From contig OZ022349.1 of the NCBI GenBank assembly GCA_963989245.1, positions 34,031,616-34,095,615 of the forward strand: DNA of 64,000 nt, in the 5' to 3' direction. A model generated the notes under the pieces. The model was not told the origin of the DNA. It searched no databases and worked only from the letters and a program-made list of their open reading frames with translations. Shown here one piece after another: positions 59,271 through 64,000 of the stretch (its first letter is position 1; every line of letters begins with the position of its first letter). Origin of the DNA: Nansenia antarctica (Eukaryota > Chordata > Actinopteri > Argentiniformes > Microstomatidae). The translations under genes were made by a program, and so were the position numbers.

Positions 59271-62200
59271 TCAACTCAAAAAAAGTCCCAGCCCCCCTTT
59301 CCACCTCTCCCGGGCCGCATGGTGACCCCACTTCTTCTCCTCCCTCTTCATCCTCCCCCTCAAATCTCCTTCCACCCTCCTCACTATCCCTTCCACCCCT
59401 GTCGCTGTCCCTGCCCCCACCACCTCCTGCCTCGACCTCCATATCTCCCTCTTAAACAAACTAACTATGAGCCAGAGTAGGAATCTCTCCCTATTCCCAC
59501 CCCCCACTCTCCCTACCCCTCTCTCTACTCTGGCCCATGACAAGGTAAAACCCCCTCTAACCTTCTCTAACAGCCCTCCCGCCCGGGCCCACACCACTCC
59601 AGCAAAGGCGCAGTCCCATAAAGCATGACGCACACTCTCCTCCCCGCTACAGCCCAGCCGGGGGCATAAGGGGGATCGCGCCAGGCCACGCTGGTGCATG
59701 GTGGCCCGCACCGGCAGACTCTTGTGGAGGCATAACCAGTTCAGGTCCTTGAGCCTATTGTCCAGGCCCCGCAGCTGCACTGCATCCCAGACCGCCGCCG
59801 GGATGCCCACCACAGGGGCCGTGCAGGCACCCTGCCTCACTACAGCATACATACTCTTGTGGTCCAAACCTACACGGGCAACTTCAACCTCGGGGTGCGC
59901 ACGCAGCCACTTCGCCGCATGGCTGAAGTGCCACGGCAGCTGTTCAGCCCGAGGACCCGCATTGGACCACTCCATAATGTGTCGTCCCTGGTAGGCAAAG
60001 AAAAGCCGCAGGAAGAAACCGGACGGATGGATTACCGGGTGAGCGAGCTCCTTCAGCAGAGAGGAGACAAACAGCGAGTCTAGCTTGAGGGGTAGGTGGG
60101 GGACATCCCTACCTCCCTCCCTGGTGGCCGAGAGCATGCGGGCCCTTGCCACGTACTCATGCCTTCCCCCCCACATGAACTGAAAAACAAGCCGCATGAG
60201 GGGTCTCCTCATGCTCGCAGGCAGCGGGTAGACATATGCCAGGTACAAGAGAGAAGGCAATATGTCCACTTTCAAGACCAAGACCTTGCCCCCAAAGGAC
60301 AAAGACCTGGCCTTCCACCGCACCAACCTCCCTTGTACCTCCGCGATTCTCGCGTTCCAGTTCAGCGTCGCAGAGCCGGAGGACTCAAAACAGACCCCGA
60401 GCACCCTCAGGGGCCCAGTGCAGAGAGCTACTCCCCCAGGCGCATCCGTCCTACCCTTCCACCGGCCAAAATACTTGACCGATGACTTACCCAGGTTCAG
60501 GACTGCTCCCGACGCGTGGGTAAAATCGTCAAAAATTTTGAGACATCTGAGCAGGCATGAGTCTCTGCAGAGTAGCAGAGTGGTGTCGTCTGCATATTGG
60601 GTCAGTTTGACCCTCAGCCCACCGCTGCCGGGCACCAGCAAGCCCTCCACCTCTGCGTCAGCCCTAATGGCCGCCGCCAGAGGCTCCATGTACAGCACGT
60701 ACAGGAGCGGCGAGAGAGGACAGCCTTGCCTGACCCCCGAAGGGAGGCCAAACACCTCCACCAGGTGGCCGTTCACCCTCACCCGGCACCCCGCCCCCCT
60801 GTAGAGTGTGCTGAGCCACCCCCTATATCTAGGCCCAAAACCCATCTGCTCTATCACTTTAAATAAAAAACCCCTATGCACCCGATCAAAGGCCTTGGCC
60901 TGATCGAGTGCAGCCACCATTAAAGGCAGGTCCCTATCCTCAGCCCAGGCGATGGAGTCCCTGACCAGCTGAAGGTTCCACCTAATCGAGCGGCCCTCGA
61001 TCCCACACGTCTGGTCCTCATGGACGACGTAGGGAAGGGCTGCGCGCAGACGGTCAGCCATGACCTTGGCCAACAGCTTATAGTCCACACACAGCATTGT
61101 CAACGGCCTCCAGTTGTTAAGGTCGGCGGCGTCCCCCTTCTTATACAGGAGGGAGAGCACGCCTTCGGCCATTGACTTGCCCATGACCCCAGTCTCGAGA
61201 ACGGATGTCAAAACCTCGACGACCACCGGGCCGAGTATACCCCATAACTGTAGGTAAAACTCTGCCGGCAGGCCGTCCATCCCAGGCACCTTCCCCTTCC
61301 CCATCCGTTTGAGGGCCCGCTCGACCTCCACTAGTGTGATCGGGCCTTCCATCGCCTGCATGATGTCCTCCGGCACTCGCCGGGACAGGTGCGCTAAAAA
61401 AACCTCCCCCCCAGCCTCATCTACCTCTCTCTCCCTAAAGAAATCCCTATAAAACTCGGTGGCCGCCTGCACCATCTGACCCTGCTCCCTGACCACCGAC
61501 CCCCCAGTGTCTCTCACCCCGTGATGGGTCTGGCGCGCGCGCCGTGCCCTCACAGAGGCAAAGAACGCCGCTGAGCAGGTCTCGTCCTGCTCAAGGAAAT
61601 CCTGGCGCGCGCGCTCTAAATGAGCTCTAGCCCTACGCTCATAGGCCTCTCTGAGGCGGCCCTTGAGTTCCGCGGAGCGGGCTTGGTCGATCGACCCCCC
61701 GAGGTTGCCGGCCTCGTACTCGAGGTCGAGCAACCGCTGCAGCCGCTCCACTTCCCTCCTGCCTTCTCTTTCCCTCCTCTTACAATAATCCCTGCTAAAC
61801 TTAGCCATCCTCACCTTCACCTCCTCCCACCACTCCACCACCCCCACAAACATGGGCCTGAGGCCCTTAAGCCCATGTATGTAGGTGGTGAGTGCCTCGA
61901 CAAAAGCCCGCTCACCAAGGATCTCCCTGTCTAGCTTCCAATACCCCCTTCCGACGACACAGGCTGGTGCACCTACCCGTAGGAGCACCCCGTCGTGATC
62001 TGAGAAAAACACAGGCAAATGCTGCCCGGCCACAGGGCCCAAAGACCTAGGTATGAACAAATAGTCAAGCCTCCTCGCGACCCCCCGCGAGTTACGCCAG
62101 GTGGGAACCGCCAGTGGTGGTGTGGTGTGTAGCCCCCCATCCACAAGCCCGCAGCTAGCCATCAGTAACCCCATGGCCTTAGCGCTGCCCTCCCCCCCCC

Positions 62201-62642
62201 TGCCTAGTTCCATATTAAAATCACCCCCCACCACCAAGTGTCTATTAGTCGCACACAGGGGCACAAGGCAGTCTACCATCTCCCTCCTGCCCTGTGCCTC
62301 CTGTGGCCCATATACCCCAACTACCCTCAACCTACACTCCCCTACACTAATATCTAATCCTAACACCCTACCCTGCATCCCCACAAAAGTACCCTCCACC
62401 CTCACCTCTCTGTTCCCTAACAGAATCCCTACACCCGATGAGTGGACCCCCCCCACACTCCAAAAGGACTCCCCCCTACCCCACTCCCTCTTAAATTGTC
62501 TAACATCCCCCTCATCCCTTAAGTGCACCTCCTGTAAAAAACATACAGTGAAATCTAGTGACAATAAATAACCAAAAACTGCTGCCCTCTTCACCCTGTC
62601 TCTTAAACCCCTCACATTTAACGTAACAAAAACCAAATCCAT
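59271..62642 (-). CDS. Family A ORF2 (APE endonuclease-reverse transcriptase), copy 3
   Basis: 1123 residues from the ATG encoding MDLVFVTLNVRGL, uninterrupted, with SDH, YADD and the C-terminal CCHC all present as in copy 1. It differs at a few positions (DVRQFKRE for DVRKFKRE, GHLVEVFG for GHLGEVFG, CPLSPLLY for CPLSALLY, LKIFDDF for LNIFDDF). CPLSPLLY is the form in family C and is common among related RTs, so this copy may be closest to an active sequence. Confidence 0.94.
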   Translation of the reverse strand: MDLVFVTLNVRGLRDRVKRAAVFGYLLSLDFTVCFLQEVHLRDEGDVRQFKREWGRGESFWSVGGVHSSGVGILLGNREVRVEGTFVGMQGRVLGLDISVGECRLRVVGVYGPQEAQGRREMVDCLVPLCATNRHLVVGGDFNMELGRGGEGSAKAMGLLMASCGLVDGGLHTTPPLAVPTWRNSRGVARRLDYLFIPRSLGPVAGQHLPVFFSDHDGVLLRVGAPACVVGRGYWKLDREILGERAFVEALTTYIHGLKGLRPMFVGVVEWWEEVKVRMAKFSRDYCKRREREGRREVERLQRLLDLEYEAGNLGGSIDQARSAELKGRLREAYERRARAHLERARQDFLEQDETCSAAFFASVRARRARQTHHGVRDTGGSVVREQGQMVQAATEFYRDFFREREVDEAGGEVFLAHLSRRVPEDIMQAMEGPITLVEVERALKRMGKGKVPGMDGLPAEFYLQLWGILGPVVVEVLTSVLETGVMGKSMAEGVLSLLYKKGDAADLNNWRPLTMLCVDYKLLAKVMADRLRAALPYVVHEDQTCGIEGRSIRWNLQLVRDSIAWAEDRDLPLMVAALDQAKAFDRVHRGFLFKVIEQMGFGPRYRGWLSTLYRGAGCRVRVNGHLVEVFGLPSGVRQGCPLSPLLYVLYMEPLAAAIRADAEVEGLLVPGSGGLRVKLTQYADDTTLLLCRDSCLLRCLKIFDDFTHASGAVLNLGKSSVKYFGRWKGRTDAPGGVALCTGPLRVLGVCFESSGSATLNWNARIAEVQGRLVRWKARSLSFGGKVLVLKVDILPSLLYLAYVYPLPASMRRPLMRLVFQFMWGGRHEYVARARMLSATREGGRDVPHLPLKLDSLFVSSLLKELAHPVIHPSGFFLRLFFAYQGRHIMEWSNAGPRAEQLPWHFSHAAKWLRAHPEVEVARVGLDHKSMYAVVRQGACTAPVVGIPAAVWDAVQLRGLDNRLKDLNWLCLHKSLPVRATMHQRGLARSPLCPRLGCSGEESVRHALWDCAFAGVVWARAGGLLEKVRGGFTLSWARVERGVGRVGGGNRERFLLWLIVSLFKREIWRSRQEVVGAGTATGVEGIVRRVEGDLRGRMKREEKKWGHHAARERWKGGLGLFLS

Positions 62643-62728
62643 AATGTGTAATTTAAGAACAAACAAGCAAACAAAAACCGACAACCACAATTCTCAATGT
62701 GAATCATAACTCAACAACCCATTATACA

Positions 62729-64000
62729 TCACCCCGAGGGGTATGGGTCCTCCTCCTCAAGAATTCCGTCAGTCTCCATAGCTTTTGCAGCCTCCTCCCT
62801 TTCCATCTGGGTTGCCCACGTAGGGCTTGAGACAGGGGGCTCCGGCATCTTCAGAACCGCCTGAGGCCCCCCTCTCTCCCCCAGATCCTCTCCACCTTCC
62901 CCCCGGGCAGGGGGACCAGCGATCAGAAATTGCACATGACTCACTCGCGGCGGGTCATAATGACTCACTCGCTTAGGTCCCCCACCCGGGCTCTCCTCAC
63001 TGCTCCCACTGCGGCTCCTGCTGCGGCTCCTGCTGCGGCCCCTGTCCGCTTTCCTCTCCCTGTCCTTCTCCTTCTTCCGCTGCCTCTTCCGCTGCTTCCC
63101 GGGGGTCGACTCCTGCTGCGTGCCCCCCAGAGGTGTCACGAACTCCTGGGGCGGGTCGTCTTCCCCCAGGAGCGCATTCAGCTCCCTCTCCAGGGCATCC
63201 AGGGTCTGTTTCCCCCGGGCCGCACTCAGCTTCCTCTCCAGGGCCTCCAGGGCCTCCAGGGCCTCACCCACCTCAGGGCCTGCTACCGGAGGTTGGTTCT
63301 CCGGGTCCTTCAGTCTGGGGGGGCGGGGGGGGGAGGAGGGGGGGGGGAGGGGGGGGGGAGGCGGGGGGGGGAGGGGGGGGGGAGGAAGGGGGGGAGGGGG
63401 GGGGGGAAGGGACGGGTGCGGGGGGGGGGGGACGGGTGCGGGGGGTGGGTTTGGGGGCGGGGGGGGTTGTGGGGGTGGAGGTGCTGGGGGCGCCTCCGCT
63501 CGGTGCTCCTCCGGCTCCTTGGTCCCTCTGCTTAGCCCCCCCTGCTGCATCGGCGTAGGATTTCGGCTTAGGGCGGGTTGGGCAGTCCCTGAACAAGTGT
63601 CCTCTCAGGCCACAACTGTGGCATTCCCTGGGCTGGGTGCAGTCTTTTGCCACGTGGTCCTTGGCGTTGCAGTTCCTGCACCTCATCCCAGGGCAGTCCC
63701 CCTGCCCGTGACCCGTCTGCATACACTTTTTGCAGAAGGGGGCCTGCCGGGCATAGTACAGGTTGCCCCTGTCCGCCCCCAGCGAGAAAAGTGCCGGGGG
63801 GTGTGCGTAGCCGTCGAAGCCTCCCTCTTCTGGCCGTAGGAGCACCTGGTACTGACGAGTGTTGGTCCATATCCCCCGGGCGTCCCTGATGTGGCGTGCC
63901 CCCGACGTGACCTTGCAGTAGCGGCTCAGGAACCCCTCCACAGCTTCATCCTTCACATAAGCGTTGAACATGGTCACCGTCATGACCCTGAAATTATTTT
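62729..64000 (-). pseudogene. Family A ORF1, copy 3, partial and frameshifted in the proline tract
   Basis: The N-terminal end lies beyond the window. The zinc knuckles (CKKC..., CRNC..., CHSC...) are in a frame that stays open to 63273. The EALEALER helices, Arg/Ser stretch and terminal PYPSG, ending at 62729, are in another frame. The two overlap across the G-rich (plus strand) tract at about 63316-63448, where the frame change must be. Homopolymer error in the sequence cannot be excluded. Confidence 0.8.

Larger units (their letters stand above)
59029..64000 (-). mobile_element. Family A non-LTR retrotransposon, copy 3 (runs off the right edge)
   Basis: The 3' end joins U2 nt 40 at 59028/59029. 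3' UTR, ORF2 and most of ORF1 are in view. By comparison with copies 1 and 2, about 350 bp of ORF1 and the 5' UTR should lie beyond 64000. Confidence 0.92.

Overview
The window is a piece of a vertebrate genome, most likely from a ray-finned fish (inferred from the element type, not proven). It is a tandem U2 small nuclear RNA (snRNA) gene array that has been heavily invaded by non-LTR retrotransposons. All U2 genes and almost all retrotransposons read on the minus strand, so 5' to 3' runs from high to low coordinates. Parts of seven U2 copies are visible (called a to g here, left to right), and in none of them is the 188-nt U2 sequence uninterrupted. Six are split by insertions at or near nt 39/40 of U2, just before CTGTTCTTATCAGT; for copy a only the 5' end is in view.

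Three distinct retrotransposon families share this target. Each has an ORF1 with three CCHC knuckles and an ORF2 with an APE-type endonuclease, a reverse transcriptase and a C-terminal CCHC motif. This is the layout of the Tx1-like branch of the L1 clade, to which the described U2-specific Keno elements belong. Family A (about 5.3 kb) has copies at 5073-10434, 49986-55287 and 59029 to the right edge. Family B (7.3 kb when complete) has copies at 11497-18824, 21312-28639 and 32338-38374, a leader at 1-564, and truncated pieces at 10449-11482 and 56295-58864. Family C (about 5.4 kb) has a copy at 44059-49424 and a stub at 55302-55551. One element, 39019-44044, is a chimera with a B 3' half and an A 5' half.

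Each U2 5' flank is only about 130 bp long. It holds a candidate PSE and a 7-bp tandem repeat. Directly upstream, in the same orientation, lies a U5 snRNA fragment that lacks its first 20 or so nt. Beyond that is a spacer made of a tRNA-Thr-like SINE-like unit alternating with (TTC)n. The spacer is expanded to about 30, 14 and 22 copies left of 33 kb and contracted to 1, 1 and 2 copies right of it.

Region by region: 1-590, B leader and U2-a 5' end; 591-4923, flank, U5 fragment and expanded spacer; 4924-18850, U2-b with three stacked insertions (A, then a B stub, then full B); 18851-21154, flank and spacer; 21155-28665, U2-c with full B; 28666-32188, flank and spacer; 32189-38466, U2-d with a nearly full B; 38467-38869, short spacer; 38870-49450, U2-e with the B/A chimera then full C; 49451-49836, short spacer; 49837-55625, U2-f with A then a C stub; 55626-58879, flank, short spacer and a B stub sitting at the U2 3' end; 58880-64000, U2-g with A.

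The most notable points are: (1) family B carries a U5-snRNA-derived head of about 57 nt at its 5' end; (2) the B stub at 10449-11482 lacks exactly 64 nt bounded by GT and AG, as if copied from spliced RNA; (3) there is an A/B chimeric retrotransposon; (4) stacked insertions show that a 14-nt duplication regenerates the U2 target; (5) one B copy inserted at the 3' end of U2 with its own 16-bp duplication. Long TTC tracts make the exact array lengths assembly-dependent.
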